A program made the position numbers and the translations under genes. 64,000 bases of DNA, from NCBI RefSeq assembly GCF_015352425.1, contig NZ_JADKNH010000005.1, positions 62,001 to 126,000 on the forward strand, written 5' to 3'. Each line of letters opens with the position of its first letter. Position 1 is the first letter of the stretch. The DNA comes from Fusibacter ferrireducens (GTDB lineage Bacteria; Bacillota; Clostridia; Peptostreptococcales; Acidaminobacteraceae). Below are positions 19,696-27,603 of the stretch, in pieces. Below the pieces are notes generated by a model. It was not told the origin of the DNA, made no database searches, and worked only from the letters and a program-made list of their open reading frames with translations.

Positions 19696-20388
19696 ATGAG
19701 TAAAAAGATTTTGATTGTGGATGATGAAAAGCCAATCTCGGATATTATCAAGTTTAATTTGTCGAAAGAAGGCTATGAAATTGATACCGCATTTGATGGT
19801 GATGAAGCGCTTAAAAAGGTATATCAGTTTCAACCGGATTTGGTACTATTGGATGTGATGTTGCCTAAATTAGATGGCTTTCAAGTTTGCAGAAAAATTA
19901 GAGAGAGCTTTAATATGCCCATCATTATGTTGACGGCAAAAGAAGAAGAAGTAGATAAAGTGCTTGGTTTTGAACTGGGTGCAGATGACTATATTACAAA
20001 GCCTTTTGGTATGAGAGAGCTAATCGCTCGTGTTAAAGCCAACATTAGAAGAGTTGAACTCCTGGATGTGGATTCAGGTGGCAATAATATCATTACAGCA
20101 GGCAAACTTCATATAGATCTCGATCGATATGAAGTCAAAAAAGAAAATGAAGTGATTGAATTGACGCTCAGAGAATTTGAACTCTTGAAGTTCTTGGCGA
20201 CACAATCCAATCAGATTTTCACAAGGGAACAACTTCTCAAAGATGTCTGGGGCTATGAATACTTCGGAGATATTAGAACGGTGGATGTTACCGTTAGACG
20301 TCTTAGAGAAAAAGTGGAAGATGATTCAAGTGAACCCACTTACATTATGACTAAACGCGGTGTAGGCTATTACTTTAAAAAGAGCTAA
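19696..20388 (+). CDS. walR: WalR (YycF) response regulator
   Basis: A 230-residue OmpR-family regulator. The receiver domain has D9-D10, phospho-acceptor D53 (LVLLDVMLP), the conserved T/A switch (MLTAKEEEVDKVLGFELGADDYITKPF) and a C-terminal winged helix (LTLREFELLKFLATQ...VWGYEYFGDIRTVDVTVRRLREK). It is paired with WalK 23 nt downstream. WalRK controls cell-wall turnover and is essential in many Firmicutes. GGGGGCGG precedes the ATG. Confidence 0.96.
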   Translation: MSKKILIVDDEKPISDIIKFNLSKEGYEIDTAFDGDEALKKVYQFQPDLVLLDVMLPKLDGFQVCRKIRESFNMPIIMLTAKEEEVDKVLGFELGADDYITKPFGMRELIARVKANIRRVELLDVDSGGNNIITAGKLHIDLDRYEVKKENEVIELTLREFELLKFLATQSNQIFTREQLLKDVWGYEYFGDIRTVDVTVRRLREKVEDDSSEPTYIMTKRGVGYYFKKS

Positions 20389-20411
20389 AAAAGGCGTTTA
20401 AGGGAGGGTTA

Positions 20412-22181
20412 ATGTTTACAAGCATAAGATCACGATTTACAATTATTTATTTCTTGCTTGTGTTCATCGCCATGATTATTGCAGGTATTTTTATCATACA
20501 GTCTTTTGAGGATTACAACCTCAACATTGCGTCTGAAAGATTAGATGATATAGCTCAGATTATGATATCTGAGCTATCTAAAATTGAGGACAGTGACTTA
20601 GTGAGTAATAAAAAGCTTATACAAGCATCCATTGATAATCATGCAGATATCGGACTGAGAGAGGAAATATTCATAATAGATGCTGAAAGCCAGCAAATTA
20701 TTGCTTCGAGTTCAGAGAATTTCGATGGCAACCTATCGGATATACTGGATGACGGTCTTGTCATCGATGGTCTTTTAGGTCAGAAAGTGGAAAAGAATAT
20801 CCAAATTTCAGAGAACGTTAGGACCAAGGACAAGGTCTATCCAATTAAGTTTTCAAATAAACTGGTGGGATTGATGTACTTAAGATTTGATCTTTTGGAT
20901 ATCTATACGAGTCTTAACAAGACGCGTATGATCATACTTCAGGCCATATTGACTTCTTTGGGCGTGACCATTTTTATCGGCTTTATCATTTCAAAGAGCA
21001 TCACGGATCCGATCAACGAGATCACTATAAAGGCCTCCAAGTTGGCTGAGGGCAATTTTGATCAGATGGTTGAAGTTCGTTCAGATGACGAAATTGGAAC
21101 ACTTTCGAAAACTTTTAACTTCCTGACTTTAGAGCTCAAAAAAGGCATTCGCGAAGTTTCCAGAGAAAAGAGTAAACTGGAAGCCATTATCAATTATATG
21201 GAAGATGGCCTTGTTGCCATTAACGAAGAAGGCCAAGTGATTCACCACAACCCAAAGGCTTTAAAATTATTGGGATTTGATGAAGTCTTAGATCAAGATA
21301 TCATAGGGGATTTGATGTCCATATACAATTCCGGCAAATTGGGCACGGGTATTGGGACTAAAAACGTCAAATACAATAAACGCGTTCTAAAAGTCAATTT
21401 TGCGCCTTTTCTAGATGAAAGGTCTGTGAAAGTCGGGGCGGTATTTGTACTTCAAGATATCACGGAAGAAGAACGTCTAGACAATATGCGAAGAGAGTTT
21501 GTGGCAAATGTGTCGCATGAACTCAAAACCCCTCTTACCAGTATAAAGAGTTATACGGAAACGATTCTAGACGGTGTTGAAGACCCTGAACTTCAAAGAA
21601 CTTTTTTAGAGGTTGTCAACACTGAAGCGGATAGAATGTCGCGTTTGGTGAGAGATTTACTAGAACTGAGCAACTTCGACTCCGATACGGTTAGACTTAA
21701 GAAAAATGAGTACAATATCAATCAGATGATCAACAGTTGTGTTTTTAAAGTTAAGGTTACTGCAGATCAAAAGAGACAGACCATCATTAAACAATTGCCA
21801 GAAAAAGCTTTAATCGCCGTTGTGGATTATGACAAGATTGAACAAGTGATCCTCAATATTCTCTCCAATGCAATTAAATACACTGGAGAGGACGGGCAAA
21901 TCGAGGTAGAACTCAGGACTGGGGAAACCAGTGAATGGTTTGATATCGTGGTTATGGACACGGGGATGGGCATTCCAAAAGAAGACCTCGATAGAATCTA
22001 CGAACGATTCTACAGAGTAGATAAAGCAAGGTCTAGAGCGCTTGGCGGCACAGGGCTTGGCCTTTCAATCGCCAAAGAAATCGTCGAAGCACATCGCGGT
22101 AAAATTGAAATTACTTCTGAATACGGATTGGGTACAAAAGTTACAATTTCTCTGCCGTTTCAAGAAACGCTTAACGTGTAA
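20412..22181 (+). CDS. walK: WalK (YycG) sensor histidine kinase
   Basis: A 589-residue membrane kinase. Transmembrane helices lie at about 10-32 and 175-197 and flank an extracellular sensor of about 140 residues, followed by a HAMP domain, a PAS domain (about 255-360), HisKA with the phospho-His motif VSHELKTPLTSIKSYTE, and HATPase with VILNILSNAIKYT, DTGMGIP and GGTGLGLSIAKEIVEAH. The architecture matches WalK exactly. Confidence 0.96.
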   Translation: MFTSIRSRFTIIYFLLVFIAMIIAGIFIIQSFEDYNLNIASERLDDIAQIMISELSKIEDSDLVSNKKLIQASIDNHADIGLREEIFIIDAESQQIIASSSENFDGNLSDILDDGLVIDGLLGQKVEKNIQISENVRTKDKVYPIKFSNKLVGLMYLRFDLLDIYTSLNKTRMIILQAILTSLGVTIFIGFIISKSITDPINEITIKASKLAEGNFDQMVEVRSDDEIGTLSKTFNFLTLELKKGIREVSREKSKLEAIINYMEDGLVAINEEGQVIHHNPKALKLLGFDEVLDQDIIGDLMSIYNSGKLGTGIGTKNVKYNKRVLKVNFAPFLDERSVKVGAVFVLQDITEEERLDNMRREFVANVSHELKTPLTSIKSYTETILDGVEDPELQRTFLEVVNTEADRMSRLVRDLLELSNFDSDTVRLKKNEYNINQMINSCVFKVKVTADQKRQTIIKQLPEKALIAVVDYDKIEQVILNILSNAIKYTGEDGQIEVELRTGETSEWFDIVVMDTGMGIPKEDLDRIYERFYRVDKARSRALGGTGLGLSIAKEIVEAHRGKIEITSEYGLGTKVTISLPFQETLNV

Positions 22182-22198
22182 TGCCATTTTAAATCTTA

Positions 22199-22231
22199 TG
22201 TAATCTCTCTGTAATATACGTATTGTATAAT
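22199..22231 (+). promoter_or_regulatory. WalR-type box with promoter inside the wal cluster
   Basis: TGTAAT-N5-TGTAAT (22199-22204 and 22210-22215) fits the published WalR/YycF consensus TGTWAH-N5-TGTWAH. It covers the -35 position of a promoter whose -10 is TATAAT (22226-22231). This would make expression of the exported protein, yycH and yycI directly sensitive to WalR. Confidence 0.68.
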
Positions 22232-22278
22232 AGTTATATAATTGTGAGTTAGACGGTAAAAAAGTTGGAGGCGTTTAA

Positions 22279-23112
22279 ATGGGTCGTAAATTATTGAGCA
22301 TGGCGATAAGCCTGTTGATCATATTGAATATGGGCATGGTATTTGGTATAGAAACCAAACAACCCCCCTCAATTTCTGCTGGAGAACTTATTATTGCAGA
22401 GCCTGTATCGGATATTCTATATGAGAATAAGCCCGTCTTTTTGAACGTAAATATCAGTGCAAAGGCAAAGGTTAATGTTCAGGAACACCCTTTAAATCTC
22501 ACACTTGTAAAATTGGAAGATAAATTGCCTTTTGCGGAAGAACTGGATAAGAATTTGAATATACCCATTATAAAACTTTCGTCCAGTGCGCTTTTAAAAG
22601 AGTCGCCATCTGTACTCTACGTGGTTGTAGATCCAGCTTTAGAAAAGACAGAAAATACGGATGATTATAAGATTGAGACAGAGATCATCAATAAATATTT
22701 TAAAATGGCCGAAGAGATCAGTGCTTTAAATGCGGAGATCCTATCTGCAAATAAAAAATATAAATTGGATGCTTTAACAGAAGTGAGTCTTAGTAAGTCA
22801 AGTGAAGAGGTTAAAAAAGCCTACAAGACTTGGATTGCAAATAAAGCTGTGCTGTTGAAGCAGAAAAAAGATTTTGAGCAAGTACAGGCAACTTACTTGA
22901 GTTTGTTTGAAGTGAACATATTAGAGGATCAAGTTGACAAATTGAGTTACTTGAAAGAGGTTGGCAAACTTGATATTGGAAAATATAAATTGAGATTTAC
23001 AGATGATGATGGTATTTTCATCAAAGAGATGGTTTTTGAAGTCGTAAAGGAAGATGATACTTTGAAGGCGATTACACCTACTATTAATGTCAACGATAAT
23101 ACAGAGAAATAA
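22279..23112 (+). CDS. Uncharacterised exported protein between walK and yycH
   Basis: I do not recognise a family. The 277-residue product has an N-terminal signal peptide or anchor (MGRKLLSMAISLLIILNMGMVFG) and no other membrane segment. The region after it is beta-rich (about 30-120), and the middle is helical and lysine/glutamate-rich (about 140-215, probably coiled coil). A short beta-type tail reads IGKYKLRFTDDDGIFIKEMVFEVVKED. It is preceded by TTGGAGGCG and by its own promoter with a WalR-type box, and ends 11 nt before yycH. It probably works outside the membrane, possibly with the WalK/YycHI complex; that is inferred from position only. Confidence 0.8.
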   Translation: MGRKLLSMAISLLIILNMGMVFGIETKQPPSISAGELIIAEPVSDILYENKPVFLNVNISAKAKVNVQEHPLNLTLVKLEDKLPFAEELDKNLNIPIIKLSSSALLKESPSVLYVVVDPALEKTENTDDYKIETEIINKYFKMAEEISALNAEILSANKKYKLDALTEVSLSKSSEEVKKAYKTWIANKAVLLKQKKDFEQVQATYLSLFEVNILEDQVDKLSYLKEVGKLDIGKYKLRFTDDDGIFIKEMVFEVVKEDDTLKAITPTINVNDNTEK

Positions 23113-23123
23113 GGAGCAACACT

Positions 23124-24575
23124 TTGAAAGAGCGTATTAAATCTATTGCTCTCATCAGTTTAATCTTCATGGCGCTTATCTTAAGCAGGTGGGTATTATA
23201 CGATGGCTTAAAGACGAATATCGTCAAGAACAGTGAAAGCGAAGTGAAAATGGTTAACCTTAATTCGTATATTAACCCCCAAAGTTATCTTATTAGCTTT
23301 GGGGGTATGTCATATACCAAGGTTTACGATCAAGAAATTCGCAATCAGATCTGGGAGAACCTCCAACCGTATATTTTTACCACATTGAGTAACTATGAGA
23401 CCCTTAAAATTATTGACGAAAAAGCATATGTAGAGGCATTTTCAACTAAAAGTATTTTACTGAAGATGCCTCTTGAGTTGCGTCTATCTGACTTGGCGAC
23501 ATTCTATGGTATAGAGGACATACCCGAAGAACTGGCAGCGGTTATTCCAACTGAATATCTGATTGTCGGTGACGAAACGCAATCGCTCTATTTGCTGGAT
23601 GGTGCTTCTCAGCAGTATTATAAAATTAAGAGCAAGACTTTTACACATGATGTTTCGAAACTGTTTGAAGTTATAAAATCGAGAGAGTTTGTTGAATACA
23701 GAAAGGTGAGCGATCGATTTAGCCTTGAAAGTACAATGGGCGAAGATAAAAATTATTTGAATTATACCTTGATTCCAATTCAATACAAATATCTGGTGCC
23801 TAATCTGAAAATTCAAAACGAGGTCGATTTGGACTCTGAGCAATTTGATGATCAAATCAGAATCATTGCAAAGGCTGTTTTCGGGAATCGTTTTGACTTC
23901 ATCAAAAGACTTGAAGACATCAATGGATCTGTGATTTTCATGTATGGTTATGGCGATAAGGCGTTGACTATTACCCGTGAAGGTGTGGTTTCGTATAGTC
24001 AGAAGTATAATGCAAACGATAAATCGAGTGTTTCTATGGCTAAAGCTTTAGCGCTCGCCTGTGGAGAACTCGAGCCGTTTGGTGTTTTGCCAAGTGGTGT
24101 CAACTTGATCAAATACGAATCTAAATTAGAGAATGGCATAACGACCCAAATTTTTTCGTTTAATTATAAGTTGGGTAATTATGAAGTTATGCCTCAAAAT
24201 AATTTAAGTGCAGACATTCGTGTGGTGGTTAAAGGTAACCAAGTGATCCATATCACTAAGAATGTAAAATCCTATATTGGAGACGCCAATTTAGAGCGTG
24301 CTTTAGGCTACAATAAAATGTTTGATATAGATGAATGTATCACGAGTAACTATTTAGATGTCAGTATCTATTATTTGCAAGACAACAATATCTATGATGC
24401 TTCGATGAATAGCGTTCAATACCATTATGATATTCGAAGTGCGATTTCAAGTATTGAAATGAATTATTACCAGTTGGATGAAACACACATGATTCCAGTA
24501 TGGGCAGTTGAGATCAGTGGTAGGACTTATATCTTTGATGCTTATACAGGCGACATCATTACGTCATATAGATGA
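23124..24575 (+). CDS. yycH: YycH family regulatory protein of the WalRK system
   Basis: A 483-residue protein with one N-terminal membrane helix (about 7-27) and a large extracytoplasmic part, as expected for YycH, which sits in the membrane next to WalK and modulates its activity. Similarity is judged by position, topology, length and the late block MIPVWAVEISGRTYIFDAYTGDI. TTG start after AAGGAG. A 10-bp hairpin (ACCCCCAAAG / CTTTGGGGGT, 23275-23284 with 23297-23306) occurs inside the early coding region. Confidence 0.85.
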   Translation: MKERIKSIALISLIFMALILSRWVLYDGLKTNIVKNSESEVKMVNLNSYINPQSYLISFGGMSYTKVYDQEIRNQIWENLQPYIFTTLSNYETLKIIDEKAYVEAFSTKSILLKMPLELRLSDLATFYGIEDIPEELAAVIPTEYLIVGDETQSLYLLDGASQQYYKIKSKTFTHDVSKLFEVIKSREFVEYRKVSDRFSLESTMGEDKNYLNYTLIPIQYKYLVPNLKIQNEVDLDSEQFDDQIRIIAKAVFGNRFDFIKRLEDINGSVIFMYGYGDKALTITREGVVSYSQKYNANDKSSVSMAKALALACGELEPFGVLPSGVNLIKYESKLENGITTQIFSFNYKLGNYEVMPQNNLSADIRVVVKGNQVIHITKNVKSYIGDANLERALGYNKMFDIDECITSNYLDVSIYYLQDNNIYDASMNSVQYHYDIRSAISSIEMNYYQLDETHMIPVWAVEISGRTYIFDAYTGDIITSYR

Positions 24576-24584
24576 GGAAGTATT

Positions 24585-25439
24585 ATGGATTGGCCGAGGA
24601 TTAAAACAATTTTAATTATGGTATTGCTAGTGACAAATATCCTTTTAGGGGTTATGATTGTTAACGAACAAAAAACTTTTCAAAGAGAACAATCAGAAAA
24701 AATTGACAATATTCGTGCGCTTTATGAGAAGAGAGGCATCACTATATTGCCAATGAGTCTGAAATTTCCAGATAAGATCGAATCCTTAAATGTGGAATAT
24801 GACACCTATGGTGAAAGTGAACTGCGTACCATTTTAGGAGATGATTACGAGTATGATGGTTCTAGATACTTAAATAGAGATGAAATGGTGCTCCTTACAG
24901 GCACGACATTAGAATATTTCGTCAATATTTATAGACCTCAGGAAGATTTGTTTGATATAGAGATCACAACGCCGTTTGCCCTTTTAAGCAATGGGACAGA
25001 AATAAAATCGGTTTGTGATGATTTTTTAAAGGCACTTAATATGGATCAAGATTATGTTTTTGAACACTATAAAACAGAGGGGCAATTGACCTACATTTGT
25101 GTAAAACAGATCTACAAAGATTATTTTTTAGATGATTCTTCAATGATTTTTGTCATTAAAGACAAAGAAATTGTAGGCTTTAAACGTAAGTGGTTAAATA
25201 TCCTTGATAACAATGCTCAATCTAAGTATCCAATCATTTCAATAGACAAAGCATTGTATGAGTTGATGATGAACTTTAAAGAAGAAGATGTTATTTCTGA
25301 AATTGCCATTGGGTATAAACTCAATGATAGCAGTTTGCTTGTGAGTGACCTCGTATCAGGGGAAGCTCTACCGTATTATAAAATCAAATTGGAAGCAGGC
25401 AAGTGCTATTATGTTCAAGCGGTTTCTGAAACACAATAA
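24585..25439 (+). CDS. yycI: YycI family regulatory protein of the WalRK system
   Basis: A 284-residue single-pass membrane protein (MDWPRIKTILIMVLLVTNILLGVMIV at the N-terminus) with an extracytoplasmic YycI-like domain. The DWxRxKTxxI opening is characteristic of YycI. It follows yycH by 9 nt and precedes walJ, the standard order. YycH and YycI form a complex that modulates WalK. Confidence 0.9.
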   Translation: MDWPRIKTILIMVLLVTNILLGVMIVNEQKTFQREQSEKIDNIRALYEKRGITILPMSLKFPDKIESLNVEYDTYGESELRTILGDDYEYDGSRYLNRDEMVLLTGTTLEYFVNIYRPQEDLFDIEITTPFALLSNGTEIKSVCDDFLKALNMDQDYVFEHYKTEGQLTYICVKQIYKDYFLDDSSMIFVIKDKEIVGFKRKWLNILDNNAQSKYPIISIDKALYELMMNFKEEDVISEIAIGYKLNDSSLLVSDLVSGEALPYYKIKLEAGKCYYVQAVSETQ

Positions 25440-25465
25440 TCTGAGATACAATAGAAAGAGGCGTT

Positions 25466-26266
25466 ATGTCATTTTATTTTTGCTCGCTGGCCAGTGGCAG
25501 TTCTGGAAATTGTCAGTTTATAGCATCGGACAAGACAAAACTTCTTGTGGATGCAGGCATGAGTGGGCGTTATATTAAAAATTCGCTGAGCAATATCGAT
25601 GTGGATATCAATCATATTAATGGTATTTTATTGACACATGAGCACGCAGATCACATCAGTGGTGTGGGTGTGCTCATGAGACGACACAAAATTCCGCTTT
25701 ATGTGACGGAAAAGACATGGGAAGCATTAAAACACAAGATTGGCAATATAGATGAGCATTTACTACACCTATATGATCGAATTGATAATATTGAAATTGG
25801 CGACATATTTGTGCAATCGGCGAGAATTTCACACGATGCAGTAGATCCGCTTTGTTATGCACTGATGCATGGCAATAAAAAAATAGCGATTGCCACGGAT
25901 TTAGGCACAATTTCTGATGAAGTTGTGGAAAAATTTAGAGACAGTGATCTTTTAATGATTGAGTCCAACCATGATATTGAGATGCTCAAAGTAGGGCCAT
26001 ATCCAATTTACTTAAAAAGGCGTATTCTCAGTGAATACGGCCATTTATCCAATGAGGATGCGGGTTACATCGCCAAAGAAATTATAGAATATGGCAAAGT
26101 CAAGCACGTTTTGCTGGCGCATTTGAGTAAGGAAAACAATTTTCCAGAATTGGCTTTTGAGACAGTAAGGGGCATTTTGGAAGAAGCGGGCATCAAGGAC
26201 GGCGTGGATATTAACTTGGACTTGACCTACAGAGATAAAGTGGGAAAAACCTATAAATTGTTATAA
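25466..26266 (+). CDS. walJ: WalJ (YycJ) metallo-beta-lactamase fold protein
   Basis: A 266-residue cytoplasmic MBL-fold hydrolase. It starts FYFCSLASGSSGNCQFI and has the zinc motif LLTHEHADHISG, a later ARISHDAVDP and ATDLGTI, and a C-terminal HVLLAHLSKENN. WalJ is linked to coordination of cell division with replication and to DNA repair in Bacillus and streptococci. It closes the wal operon. Confidence 0.94.
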   Translation: MSFYFCSLASGSSGNCQFIASDKTKLLVDAGMSGRYIKNSLSNIDVDINHINGILLTHEHADHISGVGVLMRRHKIPLYVTEKTWEALKHKIGNIDEHLLHLYDRIDNIEIGDIFVQSARISHDAVDPLCYALMHGNKKIAIATDLGTISDEVVEKFRDSDLLMIESNHDIEMLKVGPYPIYLKRRILSEYGHLSNEDAGYIAKEIIEYGKVKHVLLAHLSKENNFPELAFETVRGILEEAGIKDGVDINLDLTYRDKVGKTYKLL

Positions 26267-26283
26267 AATACTGGAGGTAGCGG

Positions 26284-27342
26284 ATGAACGTCAAATTTAT
26301 TGAATCATTGTCAAATGCGTATGGTGCACCAGGTTTTGAGGATGATGTGAATGCAGTTATCAGAGATTATGTGAAAGATCAGTTTGATATTCAAGAAGAT
26401 ACCATGAGAAATCTGATTCTCATGAGAAAGAATCACGATGGTGACAAACCGATATTAATGCTAGATGGTCATTCGGATGAAGTGGCTTTTATCGTGCAGT
26501 CCATCAGACCTAATGGAACGCTTAGGTTTGTCCCTAATGGATCGTGGTCTGCTCAAAATGTGGCGGCACACAAAGTGAGGATCAGAAATGCAGAAGGTGT
26601 GTACATTGAGGGCGTAGTTGCCTCTAAGCCACCTCATTTTAGTTCAGGACCAGAGATGCTTATTCCAATCAGTGAGATGCTAATTGATGTGGGGGCTTCT
26701 TCATATGAGGAAGTTGTCAATGATTATAAAATTGAGATTGGGGCGCCAATCGTGCCTGATGTGACATTCTCCTATAATGAAGACCGAGGTATTATGCTTG
26801 GGAAAGCCTTTGACAATCGGTTGGGATGCGGCTGTGTTGTCGAGGTGCTCAAGGCAATTGAAGGTATGGACCTTGCCATTGATGTGGTGGGTGCAATTTC
26901 TACTCAAGAGGAAGTTGGCGGCAGAGGCGCTAAAGTCAATGCACAAATGATTGAACCCGATATTGCCATTGTGTTTGAAGGGACACCTGCGGACGATACC
27001 TTTAGAGACGTTTACGATGCGCAAGGGGCGCTTAAAAAAGGCACTCAAATCAGACATGTGGATAAGAGCATGATTTCTAATCCCAGATTTGTAAGTTTGG
27101 CAAAAGAGATTGCGAAAGTCCATGAGATACCTTTTCAAGAAGCTGTCAGGATCGGTGGAGGTACCAACGGTGCGTTAATTCAAACTCAGGTTTTAGATGT
27201 GCCTTGCATTGTGCTGGGAACACCTGTTAGATATGCACATACACATTATGGTTTTTCCGCAATTGATGATTACAAAGCTTCAATAGATCTTGCAGTGGAA
27301 ATGATTAAGAAACTTTCTAAAGACGTTATAAACGGTTTTTAA
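26284..27342 (+). CDS. M42 family metallopeptidase (glutamyl/deblocking aminopeptidase type)
   Basis: A 352-residue cytosolic aminopeptidase. Metal-site motifs are MLDGHSDEVAF (His/Asp), GKAFDNRLGCG (Asp), STQEEVGGRGAK (Glu pair), FEGTPADD and a late HTHYGFSAIDD. The family forms large tetrahedral particles that trim peptides. GGAGG precedes the ATG, and the gene starts 17 nt after walJ, so cotranscription with the wal operon is likely. Confidence 0.93.
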   Translation: MNVKFIESLSNAYGAPGFEDDVNAVIRDYVKDQFDIQEDTMRNLILMRKNHDGDKPILMLDGHSDEVAFIVQSIRPNGTLRFVPNGSWSAQNVAAHKVRIRNAEGVYIEGVVASKPPHFSSGPEMLIPISEMLIDVGASSYEEVVNDYKIEIGAPIVPDVTFSYNEDRGIMLGKAFDNRLGCGCVVEVLKAIEGMDLAIDVVGAISTQEEVGGRGAKVNAQMIEPDIAIVFEGTPADDTFRDVYDAQGALKKGTQIRHVDKSMISNPRFVSLAKEIAKVHEIPFQEAVRIGGGTNGALIQTQVLDVPCIVLGTPVRYAHTHYGFSAIDDYKASIDLAVEMIKKLSKDVINGF

Positions 27343-27409
27343 GTTTACGTATAGCAAAGCAGCATAGGCACTCTATAGAACGCGTGATATGATCCGGACA
27401 AAGTTGAGC

Positions 27410-27476
27410 TTTTAAGGGTTTTTCATGGTTTGTTTTATAGGGTGTTTTTTCATATTTTATAAGGTGTTTTCTCATA
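27410..27476. repeat. 22-bp tandem repeats upstream of the serine hydrolase gene
   Basis: TTTTATA(G/A)GGTGTTTT(T/C)TCATA occurs at 27433 and again at 27455 (22-bp period), with a poorer third copy starting near 27410. Farther on, TATAAT at about 27536 and a short ACCC/GGGT hairpin at 27567-27577 precede the gene. The rest of 27343-27603 shows nothing else. Confidence 0.6.
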
Positions 27477-27603
27477 GTAAAGGGCATTTATACGAAATTT
27501 AATATATTTTTCATGATTAATGTTCAAAAATCTGTTATAATCACCATGACAGTAATGAAAGTATATTACCCAAGCGGGTATTTTATAGATAAGGGGAATC
27601 GCT

